Shown piece after piece: positions 7,061-13,395 of a DNA stretch of 19,139 nt. Source of the stretch: Deltaproteobacteria bacterium (GTDB taxonomy: Bacteria; Desulfobacterota; DSM-4660; Desulfatiglandales; Desulfatiglandaceae); NCBI GenBank assembly GCA_018644785.1, contig JABGPV010000074.1:1-19139 (forward strand), given 5' to 3'. Positions within the stretch are counted from its first letter, which is position 1. Each line of letters begins with the position of its first letter. The translations under genes were made by a program, and so were the position numbers. The notes below the pieces were generated by a model, which worked only from the letters and a program-made list of their open reading frames with translations, was not told the DNA's origin and did not search any database.

Positions 7061-8398
7061 TTATGGAAAACAACGGGCAAAGGCCTTCATCAGGCGAGGC
7101 GACCCCTTCATGCGGAGCTTTCGTTGAAGCAACGCCCATATGAGATTCTTTTCCCCGGCCAGAAAATCCAGCCAGGTCCGACTGTCTGCCGTAACATGCA
7201 TGTCAGGCGTACCCACCAGGCCGCTTTGGACCTGAATCGTTTTATCACGGATGACCGCGGTCCCTTCACATTGTTCTTCACCCCTAAAGGTAAAATGGTA
7301 CGTAGCGTTGAGACCTTCGGACTGGTCGCGCTGGAAAACAATGGGCAGGCTCTCCAGGAAACTTGCCGCAGAACCCGGCCTGAGGCCGTTACCCACCCCT
7401 TTTATGGTTTTGTGGGGAAATTTCTTTTGAACATAGCTCTCAGCATCTGAGCCCGGAACCACATAAATCGTTTCCACCTTTTCCTGAAGCGGCTTCACCA
7501 CCTGGGTGAGGAAATGTTTTCGGTCGTCCAGAAACGGACCGATAACGTCTTCTCCCGCAGGACAAACGGCCATGCAGTAAGAGGACTTATTGCAGATCCC
7601 GTAACTCAGGGACTGCCACATGGAGACAGTCTCAGGATCGCTGACCTTCTTGCGGTAGGACCTGACGCATTTGCTTGAGACGATATTTTCCACCCAGTTC
7701 ATGAAGCCGCCCATGCGATCCCGGTAGTTGTGTGTCATGCAGGTCGTAAAATTGAAATGCCCGTCAGCGCAGATAGCCCCGACCGGGCAGGCGGAGACGC
7801 AAAGTTTGCATTCAATACATGGGTTGAAGTCCAGAGGCTGGTCATATGCTGTAGCTTCGCGGTCCAGGAGGATCGTGCCCAGGACAATGAAGTTCCCGAA
7901 TCGTGGATGGATGACCAGACGGTGATGACCCATGACCCCCAGACCGGCTGCAACGGCAATGGGTTTATGGGAGAGCGGCCACATCCTGCCCGGCCACTTC
8001 GCCAGATCCATGGGGAATCCGGCGGAAGGGCTCATGGCTCTTACACCGTTTTCAATCAGGGCCTTCACGATCTTGCGTGATACAGCGTTTGTTTGTTCAA
8101 ATGTTTGCAGAAACTCCAGATCCGATACATCACGGGATGGGCATCGAATATTCTCCGGGTTCATCCGGCAGACAATGCTCATGACACTGCGGTTCCGGGG
8201 AAATATCTTCAGGATGTCTTCCGCATGTTCTTCAAGCTCCGAACGACCGATTTCCACCAGACCCACATCATCAGCCCCTGCTTCCAGAGCAACGGTCTTG
8301 AGCCACGTTGAATCAAGCTTTTCCCGGATCCCGGTAAGGGAGTCTTCCTCAACCTTTTCCCTGTACTGCATAACTGTTGGATGTTCATTAAGGTTCAT
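7061..8398 (-). CDS. QueG/reductive-dehalogenase-like ferredoxin protein with C-terminal SCP2 domain
   Basis: The 445-residue protein has a central segment AGLGVMGHHRLVIHPRFGNF (151-170), characteristic of the epoxyqueuosine reductase (QueG) and reductive-dehalogenase superfamily. Ferredoxin clusters follow: CIECKLCVSACP (C194, C197, C200, C204) and a second set including C269, C275 and C279 in the form Cx5CxxxCP. From about residue 350 the sequence fits an SCP2 sterol-carrier-like lipid-binding domain (TYHFTFRGEEQCEGTAVI, then DMHVTADSRTWLDFLAGE). It has no Tat signal and is probably cytoplasmic. It is unlikely to be true QueG, because an SCP2 domain is not part of that enzyme. A plausible role is Fe-S-dependent, possibly corrinoid-dependent, reduction of a hydrophobic substrate. 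It starts 27 bp after the PPOX gene stop. Confidence 0.82.
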   Translation of the reverse strand: MNLNEHPTVMQYREKVEEDSLTGIREKLDSTWLKTVALEAGADDVGLVEIGRSELEEHAEDILKIFPRNRSVMSIVCRMNPENIRCPSRDVSDLEFLQTFEQTNAVSRKIVKALIENGVRAMSPSAGFPMDLAKWPGRMWPLSHKPIAVAAGLGVMGHHRLVIHPRFGNFIVLGTILLDREATAYDQPLDFNPCIECKLCVSACPVGAICADGHFNFTTCMTHNYRDRMGGFMNWVENIVSSKCVRSYRKKVSDPETVSMWQSLSYGICNKSSYCMAVCPAGEDVIGPFLDDRKHFLTQVVKPLQEKVETIYVVPGSDAESYVQKKFPHKTIKGVGNGLRPGSAASFLESLPIVFQRDQSEGLNATYHFTFRGEEQCEGTAVIRDKTIQVQSGLVGTPDMHVTADSRTWLDFLAGEKNLIWALLQRKLRMKGSPRLMKAFARCFP

Positions 8399-8425
8399 AA
8401 AAAATCCCCCATTGTTTATAGGTGT

Positions 8426-8848
8426 TTAAACCTCCCACACTTCCGGCGGAACCTTTCCCATGCCCTGGTATTCAATGCGGTATGGGGTGATCTTGCAGAC
8501 GCAGTAATTGGGATCATCCGGGCCGGAGAAGTAGTTTTTAAGGTGGTCATTCCAGACCGCTTTTTTGGTCGCTTCGTCGGTCAGGATCTCGGCTGTGCCC
8601 TGAATCTGAAGGAATGCCTCCGCCGTCTCCATATCAGTGACACCGGTGGTCAGGTGGATTTCAGGGTTTCTACGGATCTGGGCCACCTTGCGTGATGAGA
8701 CAAAAGTGGCCATCCAGATGGTCAGATTTTCATCCGCCATGGGGGTGACATAACGGGCCCAGGGTTTTCCGTCTTCCGTGATGGTAGAAAGAACGGATAA
8801 GGTCGGGCGATCCATTTTTGCCAAAATTTTCTTTTTCAGTTCAGACAT
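8426..8848 (-). CDS. Pyridoxamine 5'-phosphate oxidase-family flavin-binding protein
   Basis: The 140-residue small split-barrel protein has the PPOX-family opening (ILAKMDRPTLSVLSTITEDGKPWARYVTP), the barrel segment MATFVSSRKVAQIRRNPEIHLT and IQGTAEILTDE. These resemble general-stress and F420/FMN-binding members rather than the PdxH enzyme. It likely binds FMN or a similar cofactor; the substrate is unknown. A good ribosome binding site (AAGGAGATACAA) precedes the ATG at 8846-8848. It follows the TetR-family gene by 60 bp and precedes the ferredoxin/SCP2 gene by 27 bp, all on the same strand. Confidence 0.85.
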   Translation of the reverse strand: MSELKKKILAKMDRPTLSVLSTITEDGKPWARYVTPMADENLTIWMATFVSSRKVAQIRRNPEIHLTTGVTDMETAEAFLQIQGTAEILTDEATKKAVWNDHLKNYFSGPDDPNYCVCKITPYRIEYQGMGKVPPEVWEV

Positions 8849-8908
8849 TTGTATCTCCTTTTCTGAATAATTAAATGGTTTTGGGCCTACGTTTCTACAC
8901 CTAAGCCC

Positions 8909-9490
8909 TTAGAGCTTCAAAACATGATCAAATATAAACCGTTTATGGTTCTCAAGCGGTTCGGGACCTTTTATGGCTTTCATGTGCAGAAGTGCACCGT
9001 GCCAGCTGCTCACCAGGAAATAGGCCGTCTCCTTCGCATCCAGCTGCTGAGGAATCTCGCCTTTTTTTTGCGCTTCGGCTAACAGCTCCGAATACCCATC
9101 AACCATAATGTTCACAGCTAACATGAGCCTATCTCGAAATACCGGGCTCAAATCCCCCATCTCCTGGGCAAGATTGCCGATGGGACAGCCATAGGCGTAA
9201 TCCTTTGACTTGAAAAAGTCCATAAACCACTCAAGGAGTCTTTCTATTTTTTGCAAGGGGGAAAGGGCGGGATCTTCCAGGATCGGTCGTGACATGAAGG
9301 AATAATATCCGGCGAAATGGTCGATGACCTGAAGTCCGAAATCCTCCTTGCTCTTAAAGTAGTTATAGAACGATCCCTTGGGTACTCCCGCTACGTTGAG
9401 GATTTCCTGAAGGCCCGTGTGATTGAATCCCTTCAAATGGATGAGCTCCGCTCCGGTTTCAAGAATTTTTTGCTTGGTATCCGTTTTCAT
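8909..9490 (-). CDS. TetR-family transcriptional regulator, NemR/AcuR-like
   Basis: The 193-residue protein has an N-terminal HTH: GFNHTGLQEILNVAGVPKGS followed by FYNYFKSKEDFGLQVIDHF. The ligand domain contains YGCPIGNLAQEMGDLSPVFRDRL, with C102. This aligns by eye with the SGCLTVKLSAEVCDLSEDM segment of E. coli NemR, whose Cys106 senses electrophiles and oxidants. A Cys-based sensor for quinones, aldehydes or reactive chlorine is therefore a reasonable inference. It heads a run with PPOX, ferredoxin/SCP2 and nitroreductase genes. A palindrome lies between the -35 and -10 elements of its own promoter (9524-9538), which indicates autorepression. Confidence 0.88.
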   Translation of the reverse strand: MKTDTKQKILETGAELIHLKGFNHTGLQEILNVAGVPKGSFYNYFKSKEDFGLQVIDHFAGYYSFMSRPILEDPALSPLQKIERLLEWFMDFFKSKDYAYGCPIGNLAQEMGDLSPVFRDRLMLAVNIMVDGYSELLAEAQKKGEIPQQLDAKETAYFLVSSWHGALLHMKAIKGPEPLENHKRFIFDHVLKL

Positions 9491-9519
9491 AATCCCCGCT
9501 TGTCGCCAAATGTTTGAAT

Positions 9520-9548
9520 AAAGTAGACCGGTCGTCTATAAATGTCAA
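9520..9548 (-). promoter_or_regulatory. Candidate sigma-70-type promoter of the tetR-led operon
   Basis: On the minus strand a perfect TTGACA (9548 to 9543) is followed after exactly 17 bp by TACTTT (9525 to 9520). Transcription would start about 20-25 bp before the ATG. The -10 is weak (3 of 6), as is common for regulated promoters. Confidence 0.55.
9524..9538. promoter_or_regulatory. Probable TetR-family operator, TAGAC-N5-GTCTA palindrome
   Basis: The sequence TAGACCGGTCGTCTA has 5-bp inverted arms and an overlapping perfect GACCGGTC palindrome. It occupies the spacer between the -35 and -10 elements, the classic place for repression by the adjacent regulator. The form resembles boxes used by NemR-like TetR proteins, but that comparison is from memory. 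Confidence 0.65.
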
Positions 9549-9851
9549 CCTTTTTTCAAATATATTTTTTTTAAGGCCGAAAAAACTTCCTTGACTTTCC
9601 AATCGGACAGCTATATATTCCCGAAACTGCATACAGTAGCCCAAGTGAAGGTCCATACGCTGGAGCCCTTCTCGGAAATTTGAGGCCGTGGCTTGAAGAT
9701 GACGAGGCGGTTTCCCATCTTATCAAAAAACTTTCCTCGATTCGAAGAGAAGATATCTGGAAAAAGTAATTTTTCGTGTTTAATATATTGATATATAGCG
9801 ATTTGTAAATTCACAACACGGCCACCCGGCCGCAGGGAGGGAGTTCGAATC
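9549..9851. other. Divergent intergenic region between the tetR operon and the permease gene
   Basis: There is no supportable gene. One plus-strand frame is open from about 9572 to a TAA at 9769 and would end in LLGNLRPWLEDDEAVSHLIKK, but it has no usable start codon, so it may be a remnant. An AT-rich palindrome ATATAT-TG-ATATAT lies at 9783-9796, about 55 bp before the permease start. It could be part of the promoter or an operator. Confidence 0.4.
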
Positions 9852-11024
9852 ATGAAGGAACGCTGGAAACTGCTGATGATCATATTGGTCTTTATGGCAG
9901 CTTACTATGTACCCTGGGCAAGTCCGGTCATTCGCCGATCCGGTCTGGAAGCCTTTATGATGCTTCAGGAATACGCCCGTGAACATGTACTCACCTGTCT
10001 TATCCCTGCATTTTTTATCGCAGGGGCCATTTCCGTATTCGTAAGCCAGGCCTCGGTTCTTAAATACTTCGGCGCCACTGCCAGAAAAATTCTCTCCTAT
10101 TCGGTTGCCTCTGTTTCGGGGACGGTCCTTGCCGTCTGTTCCTGCACGGTGTTGCCCCTTTTTGCGGGGATTTATTCGCGGGGAGCCGGCATCGGACCCG
10201 CAACGGCTTTTCTCTATTCGGGCCCGGCCATCAACGTGCTGGCCATTGTGCTCACAGCCCGGATCCTGGGCTGGGAACTGGGACTAGCCAGAGCCATCGG
10301 CGCGATTCTTTTTGCCGTCATCACCGGCCTACTCATGGCCTTCATTTTTAGAAAGGATGATGCGGAGCGGGCCAAAGGAGAACTGTTCCTGCCGGAGGAC
10401 GAGGGAACGGGCCGGACCCTTGCCCAGGACGGGCTTTTCATGCTGATTATGGTGTTGATCCTGGTTTTCGCCGCCTTTGCAAAACCAAGCGGAGGATCCA
10501 GCGGTGTGTGGCCAACCGTATTCGCCGCCAAGTGGTATATCACCGCCGGACTGCTGATCATTTTGGGGTTCATACTGAAAGCCTGGTTTGTCAAGGAAGA
10601 ACGGGTCACCTGGGTTCAGTCCACCTGGGGCTTCATGAAACAGATTTTTCCACTCCTGGGTGCGGGCGTTCTGGTGGCGGGTTTTATGCTGGGAAGGCCC
10701 GGGCATGCCGCCCTGATTCCCGACCAGTATATTGAAGGTCTCGTGGGTGGAAATTCCCTCTGGGCCAACCTCTTTGCTTCGATTTCGGGGGCGCTCATGT
10801 ATTTTGCCACCCTTACGGAGGTGCCCATACTCCAGGGGCTTTTGGGCGCGGGAATGGGAAAGGGTCCCGCACTCTCCCTGATGCTGGCGGGTCCGGCCCT
10901 GTCCCTGCCCAATATGCTGGTGATCGGAAGCGTCATGGGTGCTAAAAAGACAGCGGTTTTCTGTACCATCATCGTAATTTTGAGCACCATTGCGGGCATG
11001 ATCTACGGAGTAATAGCCAGTTAG
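9852..11024 (+). CDS. Predicted permease of the PF03773/ArsP-like family
   Basis: The 390-residue polytopic membrane protein has a first hydrophobic helix at about 8-22, then helices at about 48-65, 85-110, 118-138, 146-165, 196-211, 228-244, 265-281 and 304-321, with two more to the C-terminus. The family Cys motif VCSCTVLPLF (C96, C98) is present. The two internal repeats contain SGPAINVLAIVLTARILG and AGPALSLPNMLVIG. A charged cytoplasmic loop lies at about 166-193. Relatives include ArsP organoarsenical exporters and metal- or thiol-related permeases; the substrate here is not known. A good ribosome binding site (GGGAGGGAG) precedes the ATG. It is transcribed divergently from the tetR operon and convergently to dsrC, ending before a shared terminator. 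Confidence 0.85.
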   Translation: MKERWKLLMIILVFMAAYYVPWASPVIRRSGLEAFMMLQEYAREHVLTCLIPAFFIAGAISVFVSQASVLKYFGATARKILSYSVASVSGTVLAVCSCTVLPLFAGIYSRGAGIGPATAFLYSGPAINVLAIVLTARILGWELGLARAIGAILFAVITGLLMAFIFRKDDAERAKGELFLPEDEGTGRTLAQDGLFMLIMVLILVFAAFAKPSGGSSGVWPTVFAAKWYITAGLLIILGFILKAWFVKEERVTWVQSTWGFMKQIFPLLGAGVLVAGFMLGRPGHAALIPDQYIEGLVGGNSLWANLFASISGALMYFATLTEVPILQGLLGAGMGKGPALSLMLAGPALSLPNMLVIGSVMGAKKTAVFCTIIVILSTIAGMIYGVIAS

Positions 11025-11063
11025 AGGGCCTCGGCAATAAAAAGGGGGAACAACATGAAAAAA

Positions 11064-11097
11064 GCACGGGGAAACGGCATTACCGTTTTCCCCGTGC
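11064..11097. terminator. Strong hairpin between permease and dsrC, probably bidirectional
   Basis: GCACGGGGAAACGG pairs with CCGTTTTCCCCGTGC (one bulged base) around a short loop. The minus-strand reading is followed directly by a TTTTTT tract, so it fits best as the dsrC terminator. The plus-strand reading has only CCTTTATATTTT after it and would end the permease transcript less efficiently. Confidence 0.85.
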
Positions 11098-11179
11098 CTT
11101 TATATTTTGGTGCCTTATTGTTTCGGTGCTTTTGAACTCCGGGAAACACGTTGCTTTCCCAAAGTTTCCATTCGTAAGA

Positions 11180-11497
11180 TTATACGCAACCGGTCGGTTT
11201 GGGCAGTCCAGCCATTTTACAGGCGCCTTTTCCCGGCCCTGAAGGAAACAGCTCGTAGATATATTTCAGTTTGTAGCCGGTGACTTTTGACAGAATCCTG
11301 ACCATGGGGGCGATGCCGTTCTTCTTGTAGTACTCCTGCAAAACGTCAACGACCTTCTTATGTTCATCCGTAATTTCTTCAATGCCTTCGCTTGATTTTA
11401 CATACTTCATCCATCCTTCGTCCCAGTTGGCGAAATCGTCGATGAATCCGTCTTCATCAACATCATAGCTGGTTCCCTCAAATTCTATTGTTGCCAT
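11180..11497 (-). CDS. dsrC: DsrC, sulfur-carrier partner of dissimilatory sulfite reductase
   Basis: The 105-residue protein has the normal length of the DsrC/TusE family. It begins IEFEGTSYDVDEDGFIDDF and contains WDEGWMKY and GIAPMVRILSKVTGYKLKYI. The flexible C-terminal arm is GACKMAGLPKPTGCV with both redox cysteines, C93 and C104, at the canonical spacing. This makes it true DsrC rather than TusE or RspA-like homologues, which lack one or both. DsrAB loads sulfur onto it as a trisulfide, which the membrane complex DsrMKJOP then reduces; that complex is not in this window. The gene has its own promoter and terminator, so it can be expressed independently of the cbiA/dsrN gene upstream. 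GGAGG precedes the ATG. Confidence 0.97.
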   Translation of the reverse strand: MATIEFEGTSYDVDEDGFIDDFANWDEGWMKYVKSSEGIEEITDEHKKVVDVLQEYYKKNGIAPMVRILSKVTGYKLKYIYELFPSGPGKGACKMAGLPKPTGCV

Positions 11498-11586
11498 ACC
11501 TAAACTGCCTCCTTTTTGTTAAATAAAATACCCTAAAAATACCACACCTGAATATTTTTTCAGCCAACGCCGCACACAATCGGAGC

Positions 11587-11615
11587 AGTATAATCCCTGT
11601 TTCGCAAGTTGTCAA
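11587..11615 (-). promoter_or_regulatory. Near-consensus promoter of dsrC
   Basis: On the minus strand TTGACA (11615 to 11610) is separated by exactly 17 bp from TATACT (11592 to 11587), giving 6 of 6 and 5 of 6 consensus matches. It lies just after the cbiA/dsrN stop codon. The leader to the ATG would be about 80 nt. This fits the high independent expression expected of a stoichiometric sulfur carrier. Confidence 0.8.
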
Positions 11616-11634
11616 ATGTTCTTTTCCGACTTCT

Positions 11635-13032
11635 TCAGGGTTTAGCCGTTTTTTTATATTCAAGCGCTGCCTTAAAAAGGCCTTTCGCCCAATCGGACTC
11701 ACCGGCGGCATGCACATGGGTATAGGTCCCCAATATATTCTTTCTGCATATACCATCTTTTTCACCGTCAATACCATGACCCCGTTTTACCTTAAAGGCG
11801 AAGTGTACCGGTTCTTTCGAAGCCGTAAATACAGCTCTGGAATAGTGAAATTCGTGACCGCGCAGAATTTTCCCAACTGAATAGTAGGGATTCTGATCAC
11901 AGGTTTCCAGAATGGTATATCCGTGCCCCTGGGGCTTTTTCTGGAAAACGAAATCCAGGGGCAGTGCTCCGACCATGGGGTAATGTTTGCCGGACAGCCG
12001 GATATTCTCCCCCAGATAAATGAGCCCCCCACACTCGGCATAAACGGGAAGACCCTTTTCGATTTCACTTTTCAGGGCGTTTCTAAATAAAGCATTGTCA
12101 GCCAGGGACTGGGCCTGGGTCTCGGGAAAGCCACCGCCGATGTAAAGTGCATCCAGCTTCGGCAGGGCATTGGCGGAAATGGCATTGAGCTCAACCATAA
12201 CAGCGCCCAGTTTTTCCAGTTCAGACAGGTTTTCAGGGTAATAAAACCATAGTGCCTGATCCCTTATAAAACCGATTCGCGGGCGCCATGCTTCATTTTC
12301 CGCATAGGTTTCCAGTGCAACTGACGCACGGATGCTGTCAAGTGGGGGGACTCGGTTGGCGATTTCCCGGATACGCGCCAGTTGCAGGTTGTCCGAGACG
12401 GTTTTTTTTGCCCACGAAATAGCCTTCTGTGCCCGGCTGCTCTCCTGGTGGGGAACCAGCCCCATATGCCTTTCCGGAAAGGGGTTTTCCTTCAATTTCG
12501 GAACCGAACCCACCACCGGAATGCCACAGTACTTCCAAATGGCCTCGGTGATCAGGTTTTTCTGCCTGGGCCCGGCCACTCGATTCAAAATAACACCTGC
12601 GATATTCAGTTCGGGGTCAAATACCTGGCATCCTCGAACAATGGCGGCCATGGTTCGCGTTGTCATGGTCACATCTAAAACGATGAGCACAGGGGCTTGA
12701 AGAAGCCTTGCCACTTCGGCGGTGCTGCAGCACCCATCAATGTCGAGACCGTCAAAGAGCCCTCGGTTTCCTTCAATCACGGCGATCTGCCCATGATCGG
12801 AATGGCGCAGGAAAGAATCCAGGATCTGATTTTCATCCATCAAAAAAGGGTCCAGGTTATAACAGGGCGCACCCGCTGCCAGGAAAAGCCAGCCAGAGTC
12901 AATAAAATCGGGTCCTTTTTTGAAGGGGGCCACACTGAGACCCATTTCCCGCCATGCGGCCGTAAGGCCCAGGGATAAGATGGTTTTTCCGGAGCCGCCT
13001 TTTAGTGCAGCGATAATGATGCGCGGATGCAT
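11635..13032 (-). CDS. dsrN: Cobyrinate a,c-diamide synthase-type amidotransferase (CbiA/DsrN)
   Basis: The 465-residue protein has the CbiA/CobB architecture. Residues 1-200 are an ATP-dependent amidoligase domain with P-loop ALKGGSGKT (9-17), GPDFIDSGW and EGNRGLFDG. The C-terminal class I glutamine amidotransferase domain contains YIGGGFPE, nucleophile C334 in YAECGGLIYLGE, and the catalytic His in GTYTHVHA (H439). In dsr clusters the homologue is called DsrN and is thought to amidate siroheme to siroamide for DsrAB; a role in cobalamin synthesis is the alternative. I chose the ATG at 13030-13032, because the open frame upstream to 13134 starts with TTG and lacks family similarity. It is divergent from dsrA, unlike the common dsrABDN order. 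Confidence 0.88.
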   Translation of the reverse strand: MHPRIIIAALKGGSGKTILSLGLTAAWREMGLSVAPFKKGPDFIDSGWLFLAAGAPCYNLDPFLMDENQILDSFLRHSDHGQIAVIEGNRGLFDGLDIDGCCSTAEVARLLQAPVLIVLDVTMTTRTMAAIVRGCQVFDPELNIAGVILNRVAGPRQKNLITEAIWKYCGIPVVGSVPKLKENPFPERHMGLVPHQESSRAQKAISWAKKTVSDNLQLARIREIANRVPPLDSIRASVALETYAENEAWRPRIGFIRDQALWFYYPENLSELEKLGAVMVELNAISANALPKLDALYIGGGFPETQAQSLADNALFRNALKSEIEKGLPVYAECGGLIYLGENIRLSGKHYPMVGALPLDFVFQKKPQGHGYTILETCDQNPYYSVGKILRGHEFHYSRAVFTASKEPVHFAFKVKRGHGIDGEKDGICRKNILGTYTHVHAAGESDWAKGLFKAALEYKKTAKP

Positions 13033-13395
13033 AAAACAGTCTCTGAATTCTATGGATTCGGTTTTGTATGGGTCCAATTTATGGATAAATAACTGCTGGA
13101 AATAAGGAACATGGTCGTTTAAAATTGTCAACAAAAAAGTCGCGGGGTGTTTCTGTTTTTTTTATTGACATCCTGTCGGCCTTTTGGTTATTAACTATCT
13201 GAAAAATTGGTTAATTGGTATTTTCTGAAAGAACGATTGGAACCGGATCGATTATTTTTTGGATTCGGTGGAAATATGGTCAAATTTTTATCGAAATCCC
13301 CGCCGCGGATTAGGACTATTTGAGGGAGGAGGTGACGGTCGGCACTAATTTTAGGATATATTCCTTTATAATAATATTTTGAGGAGGCAAGTCTA
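13033..13395. promoter_or_regulatory. Divergent control region between dsrN and dsrA
   Basis: This 363-bp AT-rich region has TTGACA boxes pointing both ways: minus strand 13131 to 13126, with no good -10, and plus strand 13165-13170. Downstream of the plus-strand promoter are a direct repeat of the form CTGAAA..ATTGG (13199-13210 and 13225-13240) and a small stem (13242-13249 with 13262-13269, 8 pairs, one G-U). The dsrA leader would be about 190 nt. No protein is encoded. Confidence 0.5.
13165..13194 (+). promoter_or_regulatory. Candidate promoter of dsrABD
   Basis: A perfect TTGACA (13165-13170) is followed after 18 bp by TATTAA (13189-13194, 4 of 6). It is the best sigma-70-type match upstream of dsrA. 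The long leader it implies is unusual, so a nearer promoter cannot be excluded. Confidence 0.5.

Noticed and set aside
11141..11160. Small GGGAAA/TTTCCC stem downstream of dsrC
   Set aside because: It has only 6 bp and no T-tract. The hairpin at 11064-11097 is a much better terminator.
13033..13134. N-terminal extension of CbiA/DsrN starting at a TTG
   Set aside because: The 34 extra residues have no family similarity, the region holds promoter-like sequence, and the P-loop is correctly spaced from the ATG at 13032.
13344..13372. TATAAT at 13367-13372 as the -10 of a dsrA promoter
   Set aside because: No -35 lies at a suitable distance, and the start site would fall at the ribosome binding site.
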